Made by a program: the position numbers and the translations under genes. From positions 86,238,104 through 86,302,103 of the forward strand of contig NC_088910.1 of the NCBI RefSeq assembly GCF_963576675.1: a stretch of DNA of 64,000 nucleotides, read 5' to 3'. Shown piece by piece: positions 10,412 to 21,900 of this stretch. Position 1 is the first letter of the stretch. The number at the start of each line of letters is the position of its first letter. The notes beneath the pieces were generated by a model that saw nothing but the letters and a program-made list of their open reading frames with translations, was not told where the DNA came from and did not search any database. Source of the stretch: Euphorbia lathyris. Its lineage: Eukaryota; Streptophyta; Magnoliopsida; Malpighiales; Euphorbiaceae.

Positions 10412-12082
10412 TGAATGCCCTCAGAAGCAATGGCAATGCATTGATGATTCTACCGCCCTTGAATGAATCCAAACTGATTAGAGGTAACAATTCTTGAAGC
10501 AATTAAGGCAAGTCTATTATCAAGGATTTTAGAAATGATCTTGAAGCTGAAGTTGCGCATGACAATAGGCATGTACTGCTCAATGAGCGAGGCGCCATCC
10601 ACCTTTGGTATAAGAACCATGAGGTTTGAGTTTAAACCAGATGAGATTAAGCCTTGCATAAAGAAGTACTTTACCATTCTACAAACATCAGGACCAACAA
10701 TTGACCAACATGATTGAAAAAATTGACCAGAAAACCCATCTGGACTAGGAGAGCTACTGGGGTCCATTGCAAAAATAGTATGACTGATCAAAGAATCGGT
10801 AGGACACTGAAGAAGGGAGTCATTTTCCTCATCAGAAACAAGATGAGGAATCGTGTTCCGAATAGAATCTAAATCCTGAGGCTGATGCGTAGGGTTAGCA
10901 AAGAAGGAAGCATAGTAGTCCATAATAAGATTTGAAATTAACACCGGGTCAGTGCAAGGAGTTCCATCAATGTTTAAAGAGCTGATACCAGTCACCGCCT
11001 TGTTAGAAGAAGCCACTCTATGAAAGAAATTGCTATTTCTGTCTCCCTCCGCCAGCCATCGGATATGGGTTTTTTCTTTCAGATACGTCTCTTTCTGGGA
11101 TAAAAAAACAATCAAGTTATGAATGAGTTTCAAGTTCCTGTTCATGAAGTGCATCAGTTTAACCATTTGATTAAATCTCCAGTTGAATACATGCCAGCTT
11201 ATCCTGAACCCGAGCAATGTTTAGATTGAAGTCACCGAAGACTTCCTTGTTCCAGCGACAAAGAATAGGTCTAAAACCCCGAAGCTTGTGCGAAAGAAAA
11301 GGCATAGGGGCCATCGGAGGGCAAGGCAGGTCCCAGTAATCTTTCACCACATCAGAAAATCAAGGATGATTGATCCACATTTTTTGAAACCAGGAGCAAG
11401 TGAATAGAAGAGGATGATAGTTCTAGTGATGGCGAGGCAAACCAGTACAACAGAAATCCCAAATATCAGTAAAGGATGTGGAGACAATAGCCCTATCAAG
11501 ACGTGAATTAACCCTCGTGTTCCCCTGTCTACCGTTACACCAAGTGTAAAAGCATCCGGAAGTTGGAACATCAATCCAGTTTCCATTGTCAATGAACTCT
11601 CTAAAATCCCGACAAGGCCTCGATGCAGGAGATTTTTCGGTTTTCTCGTGAGCTCCAAGCACGGCATTAAAGTCCCCAATAGTGATCCATAAGCCATCGT
11701 TCTCCAATTTTAGCGCGGATAAGCGAGTGAATAAATCCAGTCTGCAATTTTCCCAGATGCTTCCATAAACAAAGCAGAGATGGTGAGAATTATCGTGAAG
11801 CAAAATAGAAAGCAAGACAAACTGATCATGTTGAAAAGTAATCGAGATAGAATCACTCAAGTTATTTGATTTCAGAATCCAAAGAGAAGGTTTCTCCCTC
11901 AAATTGCAAGTAACCAATGTCATTCCTAGACCAATCCAATAACTAGGTTGAATTGAATCAAAATCAACAATAGGCTCTGCTAAACAAAGAAAATTAGGCC
12001 TATATTGTTTACATATAGTAGTCAGATACCTCTGAGTGTTAGGGTTGAGGATTCCCCTGCAATTCCAAAAAATGACATTCAT
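10412..12082 (-). pseudogene. LINE ORF2 fragment: endonuclease and N-terminal RT
   Basis: Begins at ATG 12080-12082 with the AP-endonuclease start MNVIFWNCRG. LCLAEP and ITIGDFNAVLG follow, the Mg-binding and catalytic signatures of L1 endonucleases. The frame is lost near 11423 and picked up again at 11217-10450 with IRWLAEGDRNSNFFH, SPDGFSGQFF, MVLIPKVDGAS and NQFGFIQGR (RT fingers). A stop follows GR, where family members have K or N. The palm domain with the catalytic DD box is missing. The start overlaps the ORF1 stop as ATGA. Confidence 0.85.
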
Positions 12083-12740
12083 TTGAACCGTAAAGGTGGT
12101 TTACTAACCCTTTTAGATCGGGTTGCAATATAGTCCTTGTCAACTGAAGACGGTCTAGCTCCCTTTCTGTTAACAGTATGCCATCCGTCCTCTTCTTTGT
12201 CCATTTGATCTGCCCATGAAGCCGATAAATCTTCAGTTGAGGGTAGAATGTTCGTATTCCCAGGAGATTCGGGTCTCTCCAAACTGTAACGCATAGCCTC
12301 CCTATCCATAGGGCTGCCTAAGAACAGTAAGTCCGGTGGCTCAGCTCCAATGGGATCCTTCGCCAACCCCACCTCAAAAGACACACATGGAGGTTTATTC
12401 AAGGCAGTAATAATTCTACCAGTTACTTCAGTCACAGGAACAATGTCCCAAGGTCCAGCAGACGGTCTTTGTAGAATCCGAAGTTGACGCTGAGGTGAAG
12501 CCGATCGTTTTCTAGATTCATGTTTTCAAACAGGTCTTTATTCTTTCGACAATCATATGCCATATGACTAATGCTCGAGCAAACCTTGCAGAAGCTTGAC
12601 AACTTTTCGTATACAGTATCAATCCAAATGTGTTTCCCTCTCGTTCAATACCCAATTGGGTCGATAATTCACCAGCCATGTCGATATCCAGTAGCATTCT
12701 CGCAAAGTGACCAAGATCACCATCAATTGTGGCTTTATTA
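12079..12740 (-). pseudogene. LINE ORF1 C-terminal part with CCHC knuckle
   Basis: Readable as GHFARMLLDIDMAG (near 12710) then, after a frameshift around 12625, FCKVCSSISHMAYDC, a CX2CX4HX4C knuckle typical of plant L1 ORF1 (zf-CCHC_4). A basic tail then ends at TGA 12079-12081. The N-terminal DUF4283 part is absent. The protein would bind LINE RNA. Confidence 0.7.
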
Positions 12741-12744
12741 AAAA

Positions 12745-12952
12745 ATGAAAAAATATGAAAACAGGAAAAAACATTAAACACGAAAAACGAAAATATGAGA
12801 AAAAACGCGAAAGATGGGGAAACCATGAAAATGCGGAAGTGGAAAATAGAAAAGATGTGAAAAACTAAAAACGTGAAAAATACGAAAAATAGAAAACCGT
12901 GAAATGCAAACACGAGAAAATGAACGAAAACTAACAAGTTTTTAACCATCAT
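12745..12952. repeat. A-rich degenerate repeat (GAAAA words)
   Basis: About 200 bases of irregular repeats of the type NGTGAAAAAN/CGAAAANA. Apparent reading frames here are by-products of the low complexity. Confidence 0.6.
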
Positions 12953-13375
12953 TTATCATGCATATGAAAATTTGAGAATAATTGAAGTTACTAACTAGAT
13001 TTGACGAAACAAAAATGAGTATTGTAATAATAATTACATTTCACCAATTTTTTTAAATTTGTCAACCAAACATTGTAATTGAATCATTATTACATTCCAT
13101 TACATTACAACATTACATTGCATTACATCGTACCAAACGGGTAAGAGTCAATTGTTTATATAGTACTCCTTCCATTCCTTTGCATATGTGATTGTCGCAA
13201 ATTAGTTTTTCTTCAAATACAAGTCATTCTAGTTTTTAAAGAATTTTAGTTTAGTTTTAAGGTCTAAACATTCAATTGATCTATCTGTTTTTAAACATTC
13301 CAAAGCTTATTTCCCAATCATGACATCAGGAAGAATTTTTTAGTTAACAAATGTAAAGTCTTAAAAAGAGGGGGG
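12953..13375. other. AT-rich non-coding stretch, possible MITE end
   Basis: No coding signal. At 13075-13142 a run of ATTACATT words ends in GTACCAAACGGG, a pattern often seen at ends of small plant transposons; no partner end was found. Confidence 0.35.
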
Positions 13376-13830
13376 GCATCCAACGCTCTCCACATTTGCA
13401 ATGTATCGCTATCTTAGAGATACGTCCTCGATGCCCTTAAAAACATAAGAGGATCAATCTTATGGGCGGATCCGCCTCTAGGCGGATCCCAAACTCTAAT
13501 AGAGTTAAAACGATCCTTGGACGCAAGGTCTTTACACTCTCTTATCCTTCCCAGAAAGGAATTCACAAGTCCTACGGGAGGATCATTTCACCTCAAAGAT
13601 AGGTAGCAAATCGATCCCCTGGGCAGCTTTACTTCCTCTAGAAGGAATAGAACAGCTTTCAAACCTTCACAAAGGTTCATACAGTGGAGTATGGCTGGCC
13701 ACCTACTCCAAATCCTAGGTGTCTATATATTTCCTTACGCAAACGTAAAGGTAAAATAACATAGTTTCCATAAAGGATCAAAACAAATTGTACTTAGAAA
13801 TGTTTTTACAATATCCCAAATAAAAGCAAG

Positions 13831-16123
13831 CTAAACAACAATAGGAGCATCCTCCTTTGCGCTTTCTTCGCCCACGGTGCTTGCTTGGGGATCCTCCTTC
13901 TCCACATTCACAGATACGCCATCAGGAGATACCTCCTTATTCACCAAAGATGCGGGACCAAGTGGAAGAGCCTGGTCAGGAATTGGTTCTGCATCCGCCT
14001 TAAGGGGCACTTCATCAAGCTCATCCACCAAGACCGTAGTAGAGGGTTTGGTTTCCTCCATAGGTCCCTTCATCCATCTCCGAACGTAATCACGGAGGTA
14101 CTCCTTAGCGTCTGGCATTTTATTGAACTTCGCCACATCTTCCGGTTCAGGGACGGCGAATTGCGGATCTGTGAAGTTAATCTCAGGATGCGCCAAGGAG
14201 AAGTACGCCATAAGCATCTCGCCGTAATAAAAAGCTTGCACACCCGCCGTGTATTCAGCTTCTCTAAGGGCGTCTTCGTGGCTCTTGGCATCAGATGCAA
14301 TCTTTGCCTTTAAACTCTTAATCTCCTCATCCCTGAGAACTAAGGCGGCTGTGGCAGAGGCAAGGTTTGCATTCGCAGAAGCAAGACCTGCATTAATAGA
14401 AGCAATAGTGGAATTGGCTTCCACTATCTCTTTCTCCAACCTCTCAATAGTTGCCTTATCCGCCACATTCTGAAGGAGCTCATTTTCCATGGTGCGAAGG
14501 CGAGCATATAACTGTCAAAAACAAACGATTCAATCAAAAAGCAAAAGGACTAAGGAACTAATACTTTCTACATCTTTTCTAAAAGAAACTCACCGAAAGG
14601 AGCTCCGTCTTCCCCTTTTGAGCATGAATTGAACCAGGAATATGGTCATAGTTCCTCTGCACTTTGCCCACCTGACCCAGGGCCTCATCCAGATCATTTA
14701 GGATGGATTCGTTTTCGAAAGAACCTTGGGCTCCCAATTTGGCGGACCAGTATCCACCAATATCAGGCTTCGCCGTCTACACAAACATGAAAGAGTCATA
14801 CTTCGGTCTGAAACTTGATGAATGAAAGGAAATCAAAAGGTAGACTACCTGTGCAATCTCCTCAGTAGGTTTGGCGGACCTCATGGCGTCCGCCATAAGC
14901 TTAAGGCCCCCAGTGGTGTTGGGCTTCCTCCTCTTTAGTGGCGGGTCAACCACCTTCTCTGCGGGACGTTTACCAGTATCAGTTGGAGGATTCACCGCTT
15001 GACCTTTCTTGCGTGCTTCAGCCTCCAAAAACTTCCTGCGTGTCTCTGCAAGAGCGTGATTGGCCTTAGATACACCCCTGCCAAAGAAAACATTAAAGTA
15101 ATCAAAGTTCACGAAGAAATGAAGGGTACCTTGGTCAAATTGCGCAATCTTTGAGTAAATAAATTTATCCTCTTCCCGGCGAATCAATGGGATATCACTC
15201 ATCATGAAAGCTAAGGCATCTGCATAAGTCCATACATCCGCCTTAATCTGCTTCATGAGCTCCGCCACCTCCTCATCACTGTTCGTTAAAATTCGCATAT
15301 CTCCCGCCATATGTAGCGGCCTGGGATTCCAGACTGAAGGAAAGCCCAATGGTTCGCCATCCTTTATCTTCACGTAGAAGAATTTCTCATCCTAGCAATG
15401 AACATTAGACATTTTTTCGCTAAAAGGCGAATAAGCTCCGAACTTGGCGAACGTGAGATAAGATTCAGACTTCCTTTTTGAGGGTTTGTTAAAAGCTCTA
15501 AAGATACGGCCCGTGTATACAACTCCTAAATTCGAGGCAAGGTAGCAGTCTAAAGCAATGTCCAACCAGCAGTTAGGATGTAGCTGGCTGACTGTGATGT
15601 CAAAGTAAGAGAGGATGTCCGCCATCATCTTTGGAAGAGGAAGTCGGAACCCTCTCTCCACATGACTACTATACACTGTGAGGAAGCCGCTAGGCGGACA
15701 GGAAGGACGTTGATGAGATGCGGCGAGCTGGGTCTCATAATTTTTGATCCAGGGAAAGCGATCCGCCAGATTCGCTAGATCCGCGGTATTCATGAGAGAC
15801 GGAGTGGACTCCGCTCGGGGATTCTTTTTCTTGGGAGGAATCGAAGAAGAGGCCATTGATCCCCGGAACCACCTAGGGTCACCGGCCGGAGCAGCACCGG
15901 AGATAGAAGTAAAGAGAGAGGGATTCCTAGTGGAACGAGTCTGGTAATGATTACGCGCTGAGTTATCAAACTCAGCTAAATCGAAATTAACCATGTCCTC
16001 GGAAGAATGGGAGTTCTCCGATGACGAGGTAGTCCAGCTAAAATCTACTTCAATTTCAGGAGGATGAGAGGAATTAAAAAGTTCTGAAGTTGATCTAGAA
16101 GATGAAGACGAACTTCTAAACAT
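13831..16123 (-). pseudogene. Antisense retroelement ORF, PF04195-like ('putative gypsy type transposon'), three exons
   Basis: Read on the minus strand from ATG 16121-16123 (MFRSSSSSSRS). Exons 16123-14849, 14776-14594 and 14511-13831 join in phase over introns of 72 and 82 bases with GT..AG ends. The only break is TAG 15392-15394, where the next residues (DEKFFYV) suggest an original W. The conserved part, PSGFLTVYSSHVERGFRLP to LHPNCWLDIAL (near 15690-15540), matches the PF04195 family. The last exon is a predicted coiled coil (14480-14250) with an acidic tail. Function unknown; the domain travels with Gypsy elements. An earlier start at 16306 is open but lies in CT-rich leader-like DNA with a possible leader intron donor near 16160. 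Confidence 0.72.
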
Positions 16124-16395
16124 CCAGGAAAAGTTAAAGCGAAAAGAAAATAAACTTACATGAGAAATCGGAAGCTTGGTGCAAAACCCAGAAGAAATCC
16201 CAGAAAAGCTTCGAGCGCAGGAGAAAAATGAGGAAGAAAGAGAAAGCGTAAGAAGAAGAAAGAAGTTTTCTTCTTCCTGGGATAGTGTGTCCACTACACG
16301 TGTCAATCATCCAATGGCATTGAACAATGTGCTCATTAATGCAAGTGTTTATGACGGCGCGCGGAAGTTCAAAAGCCCTAAAGGACTTTAAGGAC

Positions 16396-16411
16396 ATTTT
16401 GGGGGGGCTTC
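16396..16411 (+). other. Polypurine tract of the Tat-like element
   Basis: ATTTTGGGGGGGCTTC directly precedes the LTR start TGATAACATT. Confidence 0.6.
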
Positions 16412-16891
16412 TGATAACATTGAGATATTATCCTGAGGATCAAAATGGATATTCACCTCAAAGTACGCCGCGTAGTGGTCTCCAAAAGGAAGCTGGTTGG
16501 CGGACCTCCCAGATCAGCTCAGAGAGATCTGCTAGCGGACCTATAGGGCGAATCTCTCCCTTCGCCTCTATAACGGCTGGCCGCTGACTCGGCCATAAAA
16601 GATCATTAATGAGTTATTAATTAGCTTATCCGCCAGGTTCAGAATAACCCGTAACCTCCATTAATGAGGCATGAATGGAGACTTTCTAGTTACCTGAAGG
16701 TTACAACTTCCCAGCTATATATAGCCTGATCCCCTAGGTTATCAAGGTACACACACATTCTCACCATTCTTGTCAATTCCGTTGGTTTCCTTGATCCATC
16801 TTACTGACTTTGGCATCGGAGTGTCCCCGGCCGATCCCAACGGCACCTCACAGGGAAGTGCTCCGATCAAGGATTTTTCCTCAAGTTAACA
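16412..16891 (+). repeat. 3' LTR of the Tat-like element (480 bp)
   Basis: Begins TGATAAC and ends GTTAACA, near-inverted termini. TATATATAG lies near 16715 and is followed by a leader-like region with the Tat-like GCATCGGAG word. Its 5' partner is not in the window. Confidence 0.65.
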
Positions 16892-17027
16892 GTATTTTTT
16901 AATTTGTATGAAATATTATATAAGAGAATGAAGGAAATATTATTTTTGGTTTGTTTTATTAATTTTAAATAAATATAAATCAATGTGTAATCATTTTTGA
17001 GAAATTAATGTGTAATAAATAGTTAAT
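16892..17027. other. AT-rich spacer
   Basis: No gene. Holds two copies of AATGTGTAAT (near 16982 and 17008) just before the LINE. Confidence 0.4.
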
Positions 17028-18912
17028 GGGCAATGACTCCGGGATCGATGAGGCATGGGCGGCGGCGGATGATGGGAGATCCAAGGGATCTCCTCGGGGG
17101 AGGAGGCGGAGCAGCGGGATTCGGAGGGATCGGTCGAGGGATAGGAGTAGATTGGAGTGGGTGGATGGTGGGGAGGCGGATCCCGCGGTTTCGACGGGGG
17201 GTGCTAGGTGTGCGTCGGTACCGTTGGGGGCTTCTAGGGATGCGGCGGCCGATCGGGGGCTGGAAGGTGTTGGTGTCGCGGCCGCGGCCCTGGACTCGTT
17301 TTTCGCGGAGGGACGCGCGCATGATTCCGGAGTTAGAGGGCCGCTTCCGGTGCTTGGGCCATAGGGAGTACCGGTCGTCTCTCCCCAGTAGGATGAGCAT
17401 GCCGTGCGACTTTCGTTGGCCACGCAGGCCGCGCAGGCCGCACTGGCCGCGCAAGCTGCACAGGCCGCGCAAGCCGCACAGACTGCGCAAGCCGCTCAAG
17501 CGGGAGTTTCCGTGGACTTGGGAGGCCCCTCCTGGAGGGATAAGTTGCTAGGGGTGTCAGAGGAGGATCCCATGATGGAGGTGGATGCTTTTGAGAATGA
17601 TTCTGGGGATTTTCTCTCTGATTCCGATTCTGAGGATGGAGAGCCTGATAACCCGATGTGTCCTAGGATCCGGCTGTCCTCAGATGACAAGCGGGTCATG
17701 AGATCGAAGTGGAAATTGGCGTTAATTGTCACTGTGTTGTGGAAAAGGATCAGTTTCAATTATTTTTCCCAGAGGATCCAGGCTCAATGGGCAAAGAAAG
17801 GAAAGGTTACTATCACAGACCTTGAAAATGACTATTATGTCATTAAATTCACAAGGGCTGAGAATTTCAATGCTGTTGTGAATGGTGGTCCGTATATTGT
17901 CTCCAATCATGTGTTGGCTTTGAGACCTTGGGTCCCAAATTTTGATCCCCATGATTGCTCTGTTAACAGGATCCTTACTTGGGTTAGGTTCCCGGGCCTA
18001 CCTCTTGAATACTACAGTGATAGGTTCCTGAACAAGATTGGTAGCCTTGTTGGGAAAGTCCACCATGTTGATAAGACTACCATTGGGGCAGTGAGAGGCA
18101 AGTTTGCCAGGGTGTGTATCGATATTTATCTCGCTAAGCCTCTTCTTTCTCAGTTCTGTACTCAAAACAAGGTCTATCATATTGAATATGAAGGTATACA
18201 CAACATCTGCTATGAATGTGGTATGTTTGGCCATACCCTTGAGGGTTGTCCTAAGAGGAGGAAGGACGTGGAGGAGTTGGTGCAACCTATCATAGGCGAA
18301 GCTGAGAAGAGTCAAGGGGAAGTAAGGAGCTTTGGCCCATGGATGCTTGCCAAGAGGCCAGTGAGAAGGAAGCCACGGGCTAATGTTAATGCTAATCATT
18401 CACCAGATATCAGTACGAAGATGACTACTCTCCAGATTGCTCCTGAGATCAAGGTCAGACCCCCGGATATTAAGAAGGGGATTGAGACTGGAGTGGACTC
18501 AGCTTCGGGTTCCGGGTCAAGGTTCGGTGTTTTGTCTATGGAGGAAGATCAGGACTCGGATCCTTTTGATAAGCAGATTGATTTAAGCATGCCTGGTCTG
18601 GAGTCGGTAGAGCATGCCTCTAGTCTCGGTAATTATATTAATCCTCTCTTTGTCTCTAATGCTTCTGCTAAAGGCAAAGAGATTCCCCAGCCTATCCTGT
18701 CAGCTGGGAAGGGTTTGAGTAGGGAGGCGAGTACTCTACATCCTCTTGTTGATGCTCCTATTGGTAAGACTATAGGAGTGAGTAAGTTAAACATGAAGAA
18801 TCCCAAAGGGAAACCTAAAAAGAACCTTCATGGTTTGAATTCTTTGGATAAAAGGGGTCCTTCTGGGACCGCCTCTAGGCTCTCCGGAGCCCCGAACAAA
18901 TACCTGATCTAG
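17026..18912 (+). pseudogene. L1 ORF1 (RNA-binding, DUF4283 plus CCHC), two stops, start lost
   Basis: In one frame from about 17026 to TAG 18910-18912. TAG 17362-17364 and TAG 17389-17391 are CAG in the sister copy. A glutamine/alanine repeat (AQAAQAA type) occupies about 17420-17500. DUF4283 follows (RSKWKLALIVTVLWKRISF near 17704, to about 17945), then knuckle CYECGMFGHTLEGC (near 18208-18250), then a hydrophilic tail. The first ~35 codons seen in copy 2 are missing, so the apparent ATG at 17026 is a chance product of the insertion junction. Confidence 0.88.
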
Positions 18913-21900
18913 GGTTTGGGCCTGCGTCTGTAGTCTCCCCCTCTGATGGACTTCTTCATTTGGAATGTTAGAGGTGCGGCGAGCAAGGCTACCCGCATTC
19001 ATGTCAATGATCTCATTAAACAGTTTAACCCTTCCTGCTTTGTCCTTCTTGAGACCAAGGTTAGTGGAGCCAAAGCAGATGAGGTGGTTAGAAAGTTTAA
19101 GAATTGGAATTGCGTCAGGTTGGAGGCTACTGGCCGAGCAGGGGGGATTTGGCTCTTTTAGAAGCCAGGTCAAGTCAATATTGATATTGTTACTATGGAC
19201 AGTCAATTCATCCATAGTAAGGTGTGTTACCCGGGTAATAAACCCTTCTTTATTACCTTCGTCTATGCTGATCCTGTTTCGACTAACCAAAGAAGGCTGT
19301 GGGAGATCCTTCATTCTTTTAGCTCTAACATGGTGGAGGCGTGGTTGGTTGCCGGGGATTTTAATGACATTGCCCTCTTGAGTGATCAGAGAGGAGGGGG
19401 TAATCATTATGTGAACCGGTGTCTTAATCATAAGCAAAGTATGGATATGTGCGAGCTTTCGGACCTAGGTGCTGCTGGCCACAAATTCACCTGGAAAGGA
19501 ATAGTGTGTTTGTTAGGTTGGATAAGGTGTACGCTAATGTTGCAGCGATTTATAGGTTTCCTGAGGTCAAGGTACTTAATCTCCCTTTCCGTCACTCAGA
19601 CCATTGCCCTATCCTCATTAATTTGGTCAAAGGAAATCGGCTGAAAGGTAATAGACCTTTTAGGTATCTGGTGGCTTGGGAGTCTCACCCCGAGTTTAAG
19701 GATTTCGTTAAAAGCAATTGGCATCCCCACTCTGATGTTCTCCTCGCTACTGAGGAATTCAGGAGGAATGTGGCTGTTTGGAATAAAAATACTTTTGGTC
19801 ATATTATCAGGAGGAAGAACAAACTCTTGAGGAGAATGGAAGGTGTTCAGCGTTGCTTGGAGGTTTGTTTTGATCATAGCCTGAATGGTCACCTAAGAGC
19901 TCTTCAGAACGAGTTGGAAGATGTGCTTAGACAGGAAGAGCTTCTGTGGTTCCAGAAATCTAGGAAGGCTTGGATTCAAGATGGGGACCGGAATACCAGG
20001 TTTTTCCACCTCTCAACGATCATTAGGAGACAGCGAAATAGGATCAAGGCTATTAAAGACGCCAGTGGTGAGTGGATTTTTGAGGAGGAGGACATTCGGC
20101 GCCTTGCCCTTGATTTCTACAAGGACCTGTTCAGAGAGGAAGCTGTTGACCTAGAGAGTGCCCACTCTGGCATTTCCTTTCCTCGTTTGGGGGAGGATGC
20201 TATTAATAATGCTTTCCATCCCATTGAGCTTAAAGAGATTGATCTGGCCTTCTCCAGCATCGGTTCCACTAAGGCTCCTGGTATTGATGGTATCCCCGCT
20301 AGTTTCTATCATAAACACTGGGACACTGTTAAAGAGGGTATATACAGCTTTGTGTTAGGTGTCTTTGGTGGTTCGAACGATATCAGTTTGGTTAATAAAA
20401 CCCTCCTTGTCTTGATTCCTAAGGTTGCCAAGCCTTCTTCCTTTCTCCAGATGAGACCCATCAGTCTTTGTAATGTCTTGTATAAAGCTATTACTAAGAT
20501 TGTGGCTAATAGAATCCAGAAGATCCTTCCGGATATTATCAGCCAAAATCAAGGGAGCTTTGTTCCTGGAAGACAATTGATGGATACCGTTGTTATTGCC
20601 CAGGAGGTTGTCCATTCTATGAAGATTAAGAAAGGCAAGAAAGGGATCGTGGCTCTCAAGCTGGATCTGGAGAAAGCCTATAATAGGTTGAACTGGAGCT
20701 TTCTTCTGGATAGTTTAGCCAAAGCTGGTATCCCGGAGAACTGGAGGAATTTGATTGGAAAGTGTATCTCCTCTCCTGTTTTCCAGGTTATGATCAATGG
20801 GGATATGTCGGATGAGTTCTCTCCATCCAGGGGTATTCGTCAAGGGGATCCTATGAGCCCCTTCCTTTTTGTTATTGCCATGGAAAGATTGTCTCACCTG
20901 ATCCAAGAGGCGGTGAGCAAAGGGACTCTCCACCCTGTTTCCATCAACAGACATTGCCCCCCTATTACCCATTTACTCTTTGCTGATGATGTCATGCTTT
21001 TTGTGGAGGGTAATGAGGAACAAATTAAGGCTGTGATGGATATCCTCGACTGCTTTTGTGAGGCTTCTGGCCAGAAGATTAACATCCATAAATCCCGTAT
21101 GCTTTGTTCCAAGAATATGGATAATAGCTTGTGTAGAAGACTGAGTGAGATGTCTGGCATTCCCCTGACTCAATCATTTGGGAAATACCTTGGGGTCCCT
21201 CTTCATAGTGACAGGGTGTCCAAAGCCTCTTTTAAAGACATTTTGGACAAATCTAACGGTTTGTGTGCTAGCTGGAAAGCTAATTCTCTTTCCCTTGCAG
21301 GTCGCCTTACTTTAATCCAGTCTATCAACTGCGCTGCTCCAAATCACATCATGCAAGCCTGTAAGCTCCCTGAGCCGGTCCTCAACGACCTTGATAAAAT
21401 TAATCGTCGTTTTCTGTGGGGAGAGTCTGGGGATGGGAGGAAGATTCACTTGGTCCCTTGGAAGGAAGCCTGCCAGCCTAAGAGCAGGGGGGGTCTTGGT
21501 ATAAGGCAAGCTAAGGACAATAATAAAGTCCTGTTAATGAAGCTTCTTTGGAGAATGTGGCAATCCCCCTCCTCCCTTTGGGTTCGTCTTCTGTGCGGCA
21601 AGTATAGGAAAGATAGAATCTTTGGTGGCCCGAAGGAGAGGGTTGTCAGCTGTTCCTTCCTCTGGAAAGGGCTTATTGCTGTTTTTGCTGAGTTCTGTAC
21701 GGGGATTGGCTTGGAGGTGGGTAATGGGAGATCCATTAGATTCTGGTATGACACCTGGATTGGTGACAAACCGTTGATTGAGGTGTGCATCGCCCCTCCG
21801 CCGAATGATCTCCTCTCCTAGAGAATTGCTGATGTGGTGGACTCGGAGGGAGACTGGATCTGGTCTAAGTTCGACTCCTTTCTTAGCCTGGAGACCCTCC

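Larger units (their letters stand above)
10412..12740 (-). mobile_element. L1-type LINE remnant, interrupted by the copia insertion
   Basis: On the minus strand, ORF1 tail, ORF2 endonuclease and the start of the RT follow each other. The RT frame stops at the copia LTR edge (10411/10412), so the rest of the LINE should lie beyond the left window edge. The 5' side is lost at about 12740, where the sequence turns into A-rich low complexity. Confidence 0.85.
13376..16891 (+). mobile_element. 3' portion of a Tat-like Ty3/Gypsy element
   Basis: Contains an antisense spliced ORF, then a polypurine tract and one LTR in plus orientation. An antisense ORF between pol and the 3' LTR is known from Tat-lineage elements. 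The LTR holds GGCATCGGAGTGTCCCCGGC, a Tat-like LTR word. No gag or pol is present, so the element is cut at its left side near 13376. The words TCCGCC and GGCGGA are frequent throughout. Confidence 0.7.

Noticed and set aside
16980..17551. Several overlapping open frames on both strands in the GC-rich start of L1 copy 1 (and 41774-42441 in copy 2)
   Set aside because: They are in other frames of ORF1; high GC makes stops rare, and the proteins are arginine/proline low complexity without family features.
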